A stretch of DNA of 62,194 nt from Phycisphaeraceae bacterium (GCA_002686995.1 NYZC01000356.1:1-62194), one strand, 5' to 3'. Counted from the stretch's first letter, positions 10,012 through 19,089 are shown. Numbers and translations are program-made. Notes: generated by a model not told the origin, from the letters alone.

Positions 10012-11520
10012 ATGAATTCAGAGAATCTGAAGGTGGGCATGCAGACGATGCGCGGTAACACGCGCCTGATCCCAGGCGAGCCGGTCCAGGTGGGCTCGAC
10101 GCCGCAGCTGTTGATGGACCGGTACGTGGTCGACGATCTGAACGGGTGCGTGCGGCGCGTGCACGAGCCGGTGAAGCGCCCGGAAGGGCCGGTCATCGTG
10201 TCCGAGCATCCATATGAAGACGTCGGGCCGACCTCGTTCGGTACGGTGCTGCGCGATTCGAGCACCGGTCGGTATCGGATGTGGACTTCGATCGGCGACA
10301 CGCAGGTGATCAGGGAGAAGGGCAAGGGGGTGCCCGAAGCCAAGCGCGGCCACTACTACGAGTCCGACGACGGCATCACGTGGCGGCGGCCGGACCTCGG
10401 CCTTTTCGAGTGCCGGGGCTCGAAGGCCAACAACGTCTTTCTCCAGGGCGGCATCGACCACCTCTTCGTCTTCGAGCTTCCCGAGCGCCTGCACGACCGC
10501 GGCCGGTACGCCATGATCCATTCCGACCCGTTGCGTGACCCTCCGGATCCGGCGTTGCATCATGCCAAGCACGCGCTGGCGTTCAGCGACGACGGCATTC
10601 ACTGGAACGACGCGCCGGAGAACCCGATTTTCTACGGGCGATCCGACACCAACAACTGCGTCGTGTACAACCCCGATCGCGACGTGTTCATGTGGTATCG
10701 ACGCGCCACCGTCAACGCGGGCGAGGTTCGGCGCATCGCGTACAGCGAGAGCGAGGACCTGGTCGCCTGGACGCAGCCGATCAACCTGATGGGGCACGAT
10801 GAGCTGGATCCGATGTACCTGTACGGCATGCCGGTGAGCCGATACGGCGACCTCTTCCTCGGCTACCTGTTTCGCCTGCATGTTCACCCGCGGTTCGAAC
10901 AGGGCGAGATGCTGCCCGACGGGCGTGACGGCAGGATGGACACCGAGCTGGCATGGAGCCGCGACGGCGTGACATGGGAGCGTCACGCGTTGCGTCCGGT
11001 GTTCATTCGCAACTCACCACCCGGTGAGGACGCGTTCGACTGGGGCCATGCGCAGGGCATGGCCAACCTGATCGAGGACGGCGACGAGGTTCGCGTGTAT
11101 TACGGCGGTCGGGCGTATCTTCACGCGCCGGCCCGCGCGTTCAGCGATCCGATGCGACGGGGCATCTGCCTGGCGACGCTGAAGCGCGACCGGTTCGTCT
11201 CGGTCCACGCCGACAACGACGGCGGGTTCATGCTCACCCGGCCGATCGTCTGTCCTCCGGACGCGAACGAGCTGCACGTCAACGCATCGACCGAGGGCGA
11301 GGGCTTCGTCAGGGTTGCGATCCGCGAAGGCGAAGGAGCCCGTGACGGCGCGTGGCCCGACGGATGGCATTTCGATCAGTCCGTCCCGTTCCGTGGTGAC
11401 CGGCTCGACGACACGATGCGCTGGAGCAATGCCTCATCCTTGAGCGCCTTCGCCGGCCGGACGATTCGCCTGCACTTCTGGCTGGAGAACGCCCACCTGT
11501 ACTCGTTCCGGTTCGAGTGA
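10012..11520 (+). CDS. Predicted glycoside-hydrolase-like beta-propeller protein with C-terminal beta-sandwich
   Basis: GRYRMWTSIGDTQ, YYESDDGITWRRPDLGLFE, AYSESEDLVAWTQP, LAWSRDGVTWERH propeller motifs; C-terminal domain shared with 49939..51603 and 57935..59308. Confidence 0.75.
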   Translation: MNSENLKVGMQTMRGNTRLIPGEPVQVGSTPQLLMDRYVVDDLNGCVRRVHEPVKRPEGPVIVSEHPYEDVGPTSFGTVLRDSSTGRYRMWTSIGDTQVIREKGKGVPEAKRGHYYESDDGITWRRPDLGLFECRGSKANNVFLQGGIDHLFVFELPERLHDRGRYAMIHSDPLRDPPDPALHHAKHALAFSDDGIHWNDAPENPIFYGRSDTNNCVVYNPDRDVFMWYRRATVNAGEVRRIAYSESEDLVAWTQPINLMGHDELDPMYLYGMPVSRYGDLFLGYLFRLHVHPRFEQGEMLPDGRDGRMDTELAWSRDGVTWERHALRPVFIRNSPPGEDAFDWGHAQGMANLIEDGDEVRVYYGGRAYLHAPARAFSDPMRRGICLATLKRDRFVSVHADNDGGFMLTRPIVCPPDANELHVNASTEGEGFVRVAIREGEGARDGAWPDGWHFDQSVPFRGDRLDDTMRWSNASSLSAFAGRTIRLHFWLENAHLYSFRFE

Positions 11521-11532
11521 GGTAGAAGTCAG

Positions 11533-11592
11533 CGCGCGGGCTGCGCCCGCGACCCCCTCCTTTCCAAGGGGTAGGGGGGGGGTCGCGACGAG
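11533..11592. repeat. Related intergenic C/G-tract repeat, divergent copy
   Basis: gcgcgggctg followed by gaccccctcctttccaaggggtaggggggggtc; shares the cgcgggctg lead with copies at 27421 and 39301. Confidence 0.5.
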
Positions 11593-11636
11593 ACTCGGCG
11601 GCCCCGCTGCGTCGTTCTGTGTTTGCGGGACACGAC

Positions 11637-12182
11637 CTAGCGCTCTTCCGTCTCCAGTTTCTCCAGTTGCCGCGTCGCCCTGCCGATCTCCGCCGCGAAA
11701 TCCTCGATCAGGTCACTGAGGATGCTCATCAGGACCTTCTGCAGGTCCTCGGTCTTCTCGAGACCGGCGCCGATCCGCGCGAACGTCGGCAGGTTCAGCG
11801 TGCGCCCGATCCGGTCGACGCTGGCCGGCTGGTTGAACCGCAGGCCGACGACGTAGGCGATCGCGCCCTCGATGTTCGGGTCGAGCAGTGCGTAGAGCTT
11901 CACGTTCAGCACCTGCTCGATTTCGTTGTCAGCAGGTTCGATGCCCGCCTTGCGCAGGATGCGCCGGCACGTGCTCTCGACGTCGTCGCTGCTGACCCCG
12001 AGATCCCGCAGCGGGCCGGGGACGCGTTCCACGACGAGACGAACGCGCTGAAGGCCGGCGAGACTGAGCTTGTGGTCGGACATCCTGGGCATCGGGTAGA
12101 GAATCGGCGCGCCGCTGACGAATACCGCCAGGATGACGGTAGTAACCGCCGCGGCCAGGGAAAACGTGGATCGTTGAAGCAT
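11637..12182 (-). CDS. Hypothetical exported/membrane-anchored protein; putative paralog of 27599..28102
   Basis: MLQRSTFSLAAAVTTVILAVFVSG N-terminal helix; shared pattern R-LRxxGxxxxxxxxxxxxLxxAGx..E..LxxxLxxxxDPN with the second ORF. Confidence 0.65.
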   Translation of the reverse strand: MLQRSTFSLAAAVTTVILAVFVSGAPILYPMPRMSDHKLSLAGLQRVRLVVERVPGPLRDLGVSSDDVESTCRRILRKAGIEPADNEIEQVLNVKLYALLDPNIEGAIAYVVGLRFNQPASVDRIGRTLNLPTFARIGAGLEKTEDLQKVLMSILSDLIEDFAAEIGRATRQLEKLETEER

Positions 12183-12202
12183 GGGAGTTCCTCGTCGCTC
12201 GC

Positions 12203-12470
12203 TCATGATCTTATCCGCACGACGCACCCCGCCACGTACCGCTGATGGATGTGGCTGTACGTCAGGCCGGGGCGCAGGTCGGGCAGGGCCGGATCGGGCT
12301 GACGGTAGACGCAGAACAGACGCTCGTCGTCCAGCCAGGCGACGTCCGGATACGCCGCCTGGGTTCGGTCGCGCGTAAGCAGGTCGGCGTCGTCGGTGGC
12401 GAAGAGCACGATCCCGAAGTCGCGCATGGGCGAGAGAAACGCGTCGCGCAACCCGGCGCCGACGGTCTCG
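12203..12470 (-). pseudogene. Possible C-terminal remnant of a sialidase/BNR-like protein
   Basis: TETVGAGLRDAFLSPMRDFGIVLFATDD...YPDVAWLDDERLFCVYRQPDP...SHIHQRYVAGCVVRI resembles the last blade of BNR/sialidase proteins; no upstream body. Confidence 0.4.
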
Positions 12471-12657
12471 GTCGGGTTCGTGCCCGGCGCTCGCCTCGGC
12501 AGGGTGGGGAAGGGTGGGTCATTGCTGATGTCGCCAGGTCGGCATTGAACCTGGATCGATTCAAGAGTATTCTAAGAGGCCGTCCCTCGTGTTTCCATGA
12601 CTCGACGCGTATCGAGGGACACGTGTCCGAGCGAACCTGACCACGCTGACCTGGGAA

Positions 12658-13770
12658 ATGGGCGAAGCGACGCCGGCATTTCAATCCGACCGACGACTGC
12701 GATGGTATCGTCCCCGGATCGATCGCAAGGAACTGACGGCGCTTTCCCGGCGCAGCGATCTTCGCGGTTTCGTTCAGGCGCTCGGTCACCTTGGCCTCTG
12801 GGGTCTGACGGGTGCGCTGGCGTACACGGCGTTCCTCCAGGTGTCGGCGGCGAACTGGTTCTGGTCGGTTCCGCTGCTCTACGTCGCGCTGTTCGCGCAC
12901 GGCTCGGTCGGGGGATTCATGGGCGGAGCGTCCTGCCACGAGCTGGGGCACCGGACGGCGTTCAGGACCCGGGCGCTCAACGACCTGTTTCTGAAGGTGT
13001 TCGCCTTCTTCAGCTGGTGGGATCACGTCGGCTTCCGGCCCAGCCACATCAAGCATCACCAGCACACGACCTTCCACGATCACGACGGAGAGGTCGTGCT
13101 CCCCCTGGAGCTCTCGCTCGCGGACTGGCAGCTCTGGCTGCAACAGTTCGCGTGGAACCCAGTGCACACCTGGAACCTGATTCGTGTCAACGCGAAGCGG
13201 GCGATGGGCCACATGGACAACCCGTGGCACGAGTTCTGCATGCCGCCGGAGAAGGTCGACGTGCGTCGCCGGCACCGGAACCGTGCGCGGCTCCTGCTGG
13301 TGGGACATGCGCTGCTGGCCGTAGTCTTCATCGCGACTGGACACTGGTTTCTCATCTTCATCGTGAATCTCGGCACGCAATACTGTTCGCTGCTGTCGGG
13401 GCTGTGCGGCATCCCTCAGCATTTCGGCATGCAGCCCGACGTGCCCGACCATCGGCTTTGCTGCCGGACCTACATCACGCGGGGCCTGCCGGCGTTCCTC
13501 TACTGGAACATGCAGTACCACGTCGAGCACCACATGTTTCCATCGGTCCCGTTCTTCAATCTTCCCAGGCTGCGCAAGGTGATTGAACGCGAATTGCCCC
13601 CTGCGCGGCGCGGCCTGCGGGCGACCTGGGCCCACATCCTGGAGGTCCGCCGGCGGCAGCAGGCGGATTCCGATTACTACTACGTGCCGCAACTGCCCGT
13701 CGACGCCGGCGGCGAGCGAGCGTCCGATCTGGATCTCGAGCAGGAAGCAAGCGGCTCGCCGACATCCTGA
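12658..13770 (+). CDS. Fatty acid desaturase
   Basis: Histidine boxes HELGH, HIKHH and HVEHH with intervening hydrophobic segments. Confidence 0.93.
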   Translation: MGEATPAFQSDRRLRWYRPRIDRKELTALSRRSDLRGFVQALGHLGLWGLTGALAYTAFLQVSAANWFWSVPLLYVALFAHGSVGGFMGGASCHELGHRTAFRTRALNDLFLKVFAFFSWWDHVGFRPSHIKHHQHTTFHDHDGEVVLPLELSLADWQLWLQQFAWNPVHTWNLIRVNAKRAMGHMDNPWHEFCMPPEKVDVRRRHRNRARLLLVGHALLAVVFIATGHWFLIFIVNLGTQYCSLLSGLCGIPQHFGMQPDVPDHRLCCRTYITRGLPAFLYWNMQYHVEHHMFPSVPFFNLPRLRKVIERELPPARRGLRATWAHILEVRRRQQADSDYYYVPQLPVDAGGERASDLDLEQEASGSPTS

Positions 13771-13794
13771 GACGCGACCGGGGTCAGGTCGCGG

Positions 13795-15186
13795 TCAGCG
13801 GTCCGTGGATTGCTCGTCCAGCCCCGGGAACGGCGCGTCGCCGAGCTTGAACAGGTCGCCCGTGCCGCCCGGCAGGCGCAGCTTCAGTACGCCGCCTTCG
13901 ACGACCAGCGCCTCCGGCCTGCCGGTCTCGCGTGAAAGGCGCGTCAGCGACGTCACCTTCGGATCGAACCTGAGCGTGAACGTTTGTGCGCAGTCGGCGC
14001 CGGTCATGCCCTCGTCGTGCCAGATGTTGGTGACCATGAGGTACTCGTGGCCGTCGTCATCCCTGAAGAATCCGAGCATGGCATCGCGATCAGGGCCGAC
14101 GGCGTCAATCGTGACATCGGTCAGCAGGGCCGACCTGCCTTCCACGTCCGGCCAGGTCCATTTGCCCTTCGGCATGCGCGGCGCCGGGTTCGGGACACCT
14201 TTGCCGTCGCGCTCTTGCCGGCCCAGGACGAATGCGACGCCGGTATTGTCGAGGAACCGCAGCGCCTGGCCGAGGTTGGCCACCTCCATGTTGGCGCGCC
14301 CGGAGTGGTAGTACAGCGGCGTGCGGCGCGCGGCGCCGTCGACGAGCCCCGGTCCCAGCGCCGGGTCGTACGTGAAGTACGCGAAACCCGTGTAGCCCAT
14401 CGCCATGGGCGCGAACATCTGAAAGCGAATGTCACTGTCACTGGGCCGTCGCCGCCGGCCGTCGTGGTCGAACGACTGGATGAACACCCAGTACGGCGCG
14501 TTCAGCTTCATGCCCTCGCGCCGCACGAGCGCCATGTTCTCGAAGTAGATGCCTGACTTGCCGCCGCCTTTGCCCAGCGGGTAGATGTCGATCATCACGA
14601 CATCGGGCTCGACGATCTGTCCGAAGCGCTCAATGTAGGTGTCGTAGAAATCGGGCGGGTGATTGTCGTTGTCGAATCCGTACTTGGCCGGCCAGCGCGC
14701 GCCTCGGGGCAGCGCGTTGGAGTAGATCAGCTTGTCGGGAAACGCCTTGCGCAGCGCGATGAGCGTATCGCGCACCCTGGGCATCACGTAGATGCGCGGC
14801 TCATCCCAGAACATCACGCCGGTGATACCGGGGTATTGCTCCATCAGCGCCCGCGTGTGCTCGACGTATTGCTCCGGCGTTTCGCCGTGATTCTGGTGAA
14901 GGTGGTAGTGAATCGGAAGCCCGTCGTCCGACGATTGCCTGAGCATGTTGGGCTTGGGGTCCCACGCCAGCAGGTGCGTCATGCCGGCGCCCTTGTAGTC
15001 GTTGACGTCGAAGATGTCGTCGTTCTGCGTCAGGGCGCCGATCCAGAACGGATTGGCACGCAGCCACTTCTTCCCACGGCTCAGGGTCATCTGCTTCTTC
15101 GCATCCTCGTCGGCGAGACACCGTCCGGATTCGATCGTCATCGTCAAGGCGAAGGCAAGGGCAAGGGCAAGGACGGGGCGAATCAT
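13795..15186 (-). CDS. Secreted TIM-barrel glycoside-hydrolase-like protein
   Basis: MIRPVLALALAFALTMTIESGRCLA signal; GVMFWDEPRIYVM, PDVVMIDIYPLG, YTGFAYFTYDP; ATG at 15184-15186 chosen. Confidence 0.75.
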   Translation of the reverse strand: MIRPVLALALAFALTMTIESGRCLADEDAKKQMTLSRGKKWLRANPFWIGALTQNDDIFDVNDYKGAGMTHLLAWDPKPNMLRQSSDDGLPIHYHLHQNHGETPEQYVEHTRALMEQYPGITGVMFWDEPRIYVMPRVRDTLIALRKAFPDKLIYSNALPRGARWPAKYGFDNDNHPPDFYDTYIERFGQIVEPDVVMIDIYPLGKGGGKSGIYFENMALVRREGMKLNAPYWVFIQSFDHDGRRRRPSDSDIRFQMFAPMAMGYTGFAYFTYDPALGPGLVDGAARRTPLYYHSGRANMEVANLGQALRFLDNTGVAFVLGRQERDGKGVPNPAPRMPKGKWTWPDVEGRSALLTDVTIDAVGPDRDAMLGFFRDDDGHEYLMVTNIWHDEGMTGADCAQTFTLRFDPKVTSLTRLSRETGRPEALVVEGGVLKLRLPGGTGDLFKLGDAPFPGLDEQSTDR

Positions 15187-15597
15187 GAATGTGCTCCAGA
15201 GGGAACTGCAGGGAAGGTACTTGTCGGACAGTCCGGTTCGCCGGCACAGATCGACGCACTCCTTCCACGTCGTGACATGATACTGATCGAACTCTTCGAC
15301 GTCGGTCAAGCGGGTTACACGGCCGCGCTGCTGGCTTCACGAAGCTGGTTTCGATCTGCGACTCGGACAGCGGCGCGATCCGCTCGAGCGGCGCCAAGCC
15401 GCGATCGACATCGCAGCCTGCGGTGTTGGAGGAGCGATACCATGGGGTATCGATTTGGTTCGCGTCGATAAAAGTAAGCTGTTCTCCTCGCGATCCTGTG
15501 ATCGAGGACCACCCGTACCATAGAGGGTAGAATAGGACGGTGGTTTCAAGGCGACACAGTCGCCGGCCGCTGAAACTCGATGACGTTATGTGACTCT

Positions 15598-15681
15598 ATG
15601 AAACGTCACGTCTTAACTTGGTTCTCAATGGTATTCCTGGTTTGTTGTCTGGCCGTGACGGGCCTGTGGGTGCGAAGCTGA
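15598..15681 (+). pseudogene. Short remnant: N-terminal membrane segment MKRHVLTWFSMVFLVCCLAVTGLWVRS
   Basis: 28-codon ORF ending at TGA; hydrophobic helix ending LWVRS, a pattern I associate with N-termini of planctomycete membrane proteins. Confidence 0.35.
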
Positions 15682-15779
15682 AGTGAAATTCCTTGAGCAC
15701 GAAACCTGCGAGCTGAAACCCACGAGGGTCAGGATGTGCGACTTTCTCAGCCTAGGCGAAGAGAATGAAGAGACCTAAC

Positions 15780-16169
15780 CATCGATACCATCGATGCGGA
15801 CGACATGGCGCTCGTCTCTCACGTCGGCCAACTGTGCAGGTTCGATGCGTTGTGCCTCATGGTTGAAGTGGGATTCGACGTCAGTGCCCCGGCTGGATGG
15901 ATGCGACACCTCCGCACTGGGCATGCTGCCATGGTCACGCGGACACGGTCAGGTTTCAGCTCGACCGGGGGACGCCGACGAAGAACGTCGACGGATACTT
16001 CGGGACGCCCCTGCACACGACCCTTCACTGCCAATGGGGTTCGGACGGCGACCACGCACGGGTGCTGCGCCACTTGCTCGAGGGCGGATGCGAGGTGCCG
16101 GACGGCGCATTCCCTACGGGAAACTCGAAACTGGACGAAGTGTTCCGGGATTTCGAGGGCGCGGGATGA
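15780..16169 (+). pseudogene. Frameshifted ankyrin-repeat protein remnant
   Basis: Frame 1: MALVSHVGQLCRFDALCLMVEVGFDVSAPAGW; then frame 3: GWMDATPPHWACCHGHADTVRFQLDRGTPTKNVDGYFGTPLHTTLHCQWGSDGDHARVLRHLLEGGCEV (ankyrin TPLHWA..GH pattern). Confidence 0.65.
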
Positions 16170-16216
16170 ACCTTGCCGATGTGCACGGAAGCTGTTCGCG
16201 ACGCCTCCGCCATTGC

Positions 16217-17056
16217 TTAGCGTCGCCAGAAGCTGGAATAACGATCCACGAACCGGCGGTAGAACGCCTGCTTGTCGGGTTCGAGCGCGTTCAGGTAACC
16301 CGGCATGAGAAACCATGGCTGATCGGTGAAGTAGTCCTCGGTGGCCGCTGACTCCGTCGAGTACGAAAGCATCAGGGTGCGCCGCGCCTTGTCGACGTGA
16401 TAGCGACCGCGGTGCAGTCCGTAGGGGTGGAACGCGATGACGTCTCCCGGTTCCTGGTGGAACCGCACGGCGCCCGGCATCCGGTCGGATCGGTTGTTTG
16501 CCTGGTCGTCGCCAAGGCGGATGCGATATTCCTCCTCGGAATCCCATCGCAGATGAGTTCCCGGGACAAACTCGTTGTCTTCCGTCTCGATCAGCGCCAG
16601 CATGATCTGAACAGATTCCTGCGGCGTGGCTTCGGAGATGATGCGGCGCTGATCCGCTTCATCGGGATACACGAACTGGATATCGCGGTGCCAATGCCCG
16701 TCCTTGCCCGCCGAAACGGGGTTGTACCAGTAGGTCGTGCATCGAAAGAGCGCCCGCTCTCCCAGGATCACATTGACGAGATCCAGGATGCGCTCGTCCG
16801 CGATCGTGTCCAACAGCAACCGGAGTCCGTCCGGATCGCCTTCGTGGTAAGCCGGATGATTGAGATGCCGCATTGCGCGACCATCAGGATCGCCCGGTTC
16901 GTTCGTTTCGGGATTGTTCGCCAGGTGTTTCCTGAGTATCGCGTCGCATACCTGACGGAGTGCAGACACCTGATCCGAATCGACAAGACCGGGCACACTT
17001 ACGAACCCATGTTCGTCCCATTGGGCGCGGCAACCGAATGTCTGCGTGATGCCCAT
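16217..17056 (-). CDS. Phytanoyl-CoA dioxygenase (PhyH) family protein
   Basis: FVSVPGLVDSDQVSALRQV N-terminus; GHWHRDIQF (HxD), FHPYGLHRGRYHV distal His, then RRTLMLSYS. Confidence 0.9.
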   Translation of the reverse strand: MGITQTFGCRAQWDEHGFVSVPGLVDSDQVSALRQVCDAILRKHLANNPETNEPGDPDGRAMRHLNHPAYHEGDPDGLRLLLDTIADERILDLVNVILGERALFRCTTYWYNPVSAGKDGHWHRDIQFVYPDEADQRRIISEATPQESVQIMLALIETEDNEFVPGTHLRWDSEEEYRIRLGDDQANNRSDRMPGAVRFHQEPGDVIAFHPYGLHRGRYHVDKARRTLMLSYSTESAATEDYFTDQPWFLMPGYLNALEPDKQAFYRRFVDRYSSFWRR

Positions 17057-17098
17057 GAGCGTCCTCGCCGGCGGTGGGGCACATCGCGAACCTGCGAT

Positions 17099-17126
17099 GG
17101 GGCCACGGGTTCGGTTCCCGTGCCCC
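17099..17126. other. Hairpin GGGGCCACGGG-ttcggtt-CCCGTGCCCC
   Basis: 10-bp stem with one bulged C; homologous stem in copy B (20088..20116) has compensatory changes. Confidence 0.75.
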
Positions 17127-17162
17127 TACGATGCCGGATCGTCGCGTCGTGACATCGAGGTG

Positions 17163-17180
17163 TCAACACGATCGTGTTGA
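17163..17180. promoter_or_regulatory. Perfect 18-bp palindrome tcaacacgatcgtgttga, candidate operator
   Basis: Sequence equals its own reverse complement; lies between the divergent PhyH and PQQ-like genes; LacI/GntR-like in shape. Confidence 0.55.
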
Positions 17181-17289
17181 GTCCGTCTAGCGGGTTATGA
17201 TAGGGATTCGTTGACATGCACGACCGGCAGAATGAAATCAGCGGTGGACGCGGAACAAAACAGGCTCGGGCTCACATCGGAGACGCTGA

Positions 17290-18591
17290 ATGACTAGCGC
17301 ATTCAATCAACTCGCACTGCCTTTGACGCTGACCCTGCTCCTTCACGCGACCTCGCTCGCCGCGGACTGGCCGCAGTGGCGTGGGCCCGGTCGTGATGGT
17401 CTGTGGAACGAAACCGGCATCGTCGAGAATCTTGCAGCGCCGACGCTCGAGCCGCGCTGGACGGCGCCGATCGGCGCCGGGTACAGCGGACCCACCGTTG
17501 CCGCCGGACGGGTCTACGTGATGGATCGACTGACCCAGCCGAGCGAGGTCGAACGCATACACTGCCTGGATTGGGAGACGGGACGGTCATTGTGGACCCG
17601 TTCCTACGAATGCCGGTACCGGATCGAGTTTCCGTCGGGACCGCGAACTTCGGTCACGATTGTCGACGGACACGGTTACGCGCTCGGCGCGATCGGGCAC
17701 CTGGTCGGTTTACACGCCGAGAGCGGCAACGTGCTGTGGAGCAGAGATCTCTCGAACGAATACGAGCTCGCACTGCCCCGGTGGGGACTCGCCGCGTCTC
17801 CGCTCGTGTGCGGGGACGTGGTGATCGTGATGATCGGTGGGGCGGACGGCGCCTGCGTCGTGGGATTCGACCGGCGCAGCGGGACCGAGAAATGGCGAGC
17901 GCTCGACGATCCGGCGTCCTACGCTTCGCCGATCCTCGTTCGGCAGGCAGGGCGCGACGTCGTGATCTGCTGGACGGGGGCACACGTCGCCGGTCTGGAT
18001 CCGGAGACGGGCAGGATCTACTGGAAGCAGCCCTACCATCCGTCGAGGATGGTGATCAATATCGCCACGCCGGTCGTCCATGGCGATTCCCTTTTCCTGA
18101 CCGACTTCTTCGCCGGCTCGTTCATGTTCAGAATGCGTCAGGAGGCGCTCGACGTCGAGTCGCTATGGCATCGCAGCGGGAAGAACGAGCACAAGACCGA
18201 TGCCCTGCATTCGCTGATGTGCACGCCACAGTTGCGAGACGGTCATATCTATGGGGTGGACAGCTACGGTCAGCTTCGATGTCTCGATGCGACCACCGGC
18301 AACCGGATCTGGGAGGACACGACCGCGGTGCCCGAGGCGCGGTGGGCGAACGTTCACATGGTCCGCAACGGTGAGCGAACCTGGCTCTTCAACGAGCTGG
18401 GCGAGCTGATCGTGGCCAGGATGTCATCGCAAGGCTACCAAGAGCTCGGACGGTCGAAGCTGATTGAGCCGTCGGGTGACCGCGTCGGTGAGCGCGAGGC
18501 CGTCTGCTGGTCGCATCCGGCGTTCGCGTATCGCCACGTCTTTGCCCGCAACGACGGCACGCTGGTCTGCGCGAGCCTGGAGGCGAAGTAG
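17290..18591 (+). CDS. PQQ-binding-like beta-propeller protein (BamB-like)
   Basis: Signal peptide, WPQWRGPGRDGLWNETG start, repeats ETGRSLWTRSYE, ESGNVLWSRDL, RSGTEKWRAL, ETGRIYWKQPY, TTGNRIWEDT. Confidence 0.92.
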   Translation: MTSAFNQLALPLTLTLLLHATSLAADWPQWRGPGRDGLWNETGIVENLAAPTLEPRWTAPIGAGYSGPTVAAGRVYVMDRLTQPSEVERIHCLDWETGRSLWTRSYECRYRIEFPSGPRTSVTIVDGHGYALGAIGHLVGLHAESGNVLWSRDLSNEYELALPRWGLAASPLVCGDVVIVMIGGADGACVVGFDRRSGTEKWRALDDPASYASPILVRQAGRDVVICWTGAHVAGLDPETGRIYWKQPYHPSRMVINIATPVVHGDSLFLTDFFAGSFMFRMRQEALDVESLWHRSGKNEHKTDALHSLMCTPQLRDGHIYGVDSYGQLRCLDATTGNRIWEDTTAVPEARWANVHMVRNGERTWLFNELGELIVARMSSQGYQELGRSKLIEPSGDRVGEREAVCWSHPAFAYRHVFARNDGTLVCASLEAK

Positions 18592-18654
18592 ACGCCGCGG
18601 CGTCACGCGAATCAGCCGTACGACTGCAGGCCCCGCTTCCGCTCATCCGTTTTC

Positions 18655-19089
18655 TTATGGTTCAAACCGCTTGCGATCGTACTTGTAGATCGTCTCGCTG
18701 CGCTTGATGCGGGCCGACGTGGCATCCAGCACGTCGCGCGCCATCGAAACCTCGATGTGACTCATGCCCGGACGCACGTCGAAATAGGCCTTCGCCGTCG
18801 CGTTCGGCGGCAGCAGCCGGCCAAGGACGCCGCGCCGGATGAGATAGCGCAGTTTCCGCTCCTGGAACTTGGCCGGCAGGTCACCGTCGGGCACGATCGC
18901 TCTTCGGTCTTCGCGCACTTCCGTGATCGTCATGGTATGCATCGCCGGCGGCGTGGCGTACATCGCAAAGCCACCGAATCGCCATGGATTCATGTCCCAG
19001 GCCGCCACGACCCAGCGATGGATCAGCGGCCAGACCATGTACACCGCACAGATCAGCACGGCCAGGCGGAATTTGGTCGACGTCTTCAA
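18655..19089 (-). CDS. Small hypothetical membrane-anchored protein, coupled to 19086..19979
   Basis: TTG start in TTGA overlap with the upstream stop; KFRLAVLICAVYMVWPLIHRWVVAAW helix. Confidence 0.65.
   Translation of the reverse strand: MKTSTKFRLAVLICAVYMVWPLIHRWVVAAWDMNPWRFGGFAMYATPPAMHTMTITEVREDRRAIVPDGDLPAKFQERKLRYLIRRGVLGRLLPPNATAKAYFDVRPGMSHIEVSMARDVLDATSARIKRSETIYKYDRKRFEP

Larger units (their letters stand above)
17023..17196. repeat. Duplicated ~174-bp leader segment, copy A (covers the PhyH start and upstream region)
   Basis: Alignable over its whole length to 20012..20186 with one 1-nt indel; 26-nt identical block at 17056..17081 = 20045..20070. Confidence 0.9.

Noticed and set aside
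12262-13692. 476-aa minus ORF opposite the desaturase
   Set aside because: The desaturase on the plus strand has three histidine boxes; the antisense frame lacks any motif
17090-17130. T-arm-like ggttcggttccc segment suggesting a tRNA or tmRNA 3' fragment
   Set aside because: No acceptor, D or anticodon arms nearby; better explained as the hairpin of the duplicated leader
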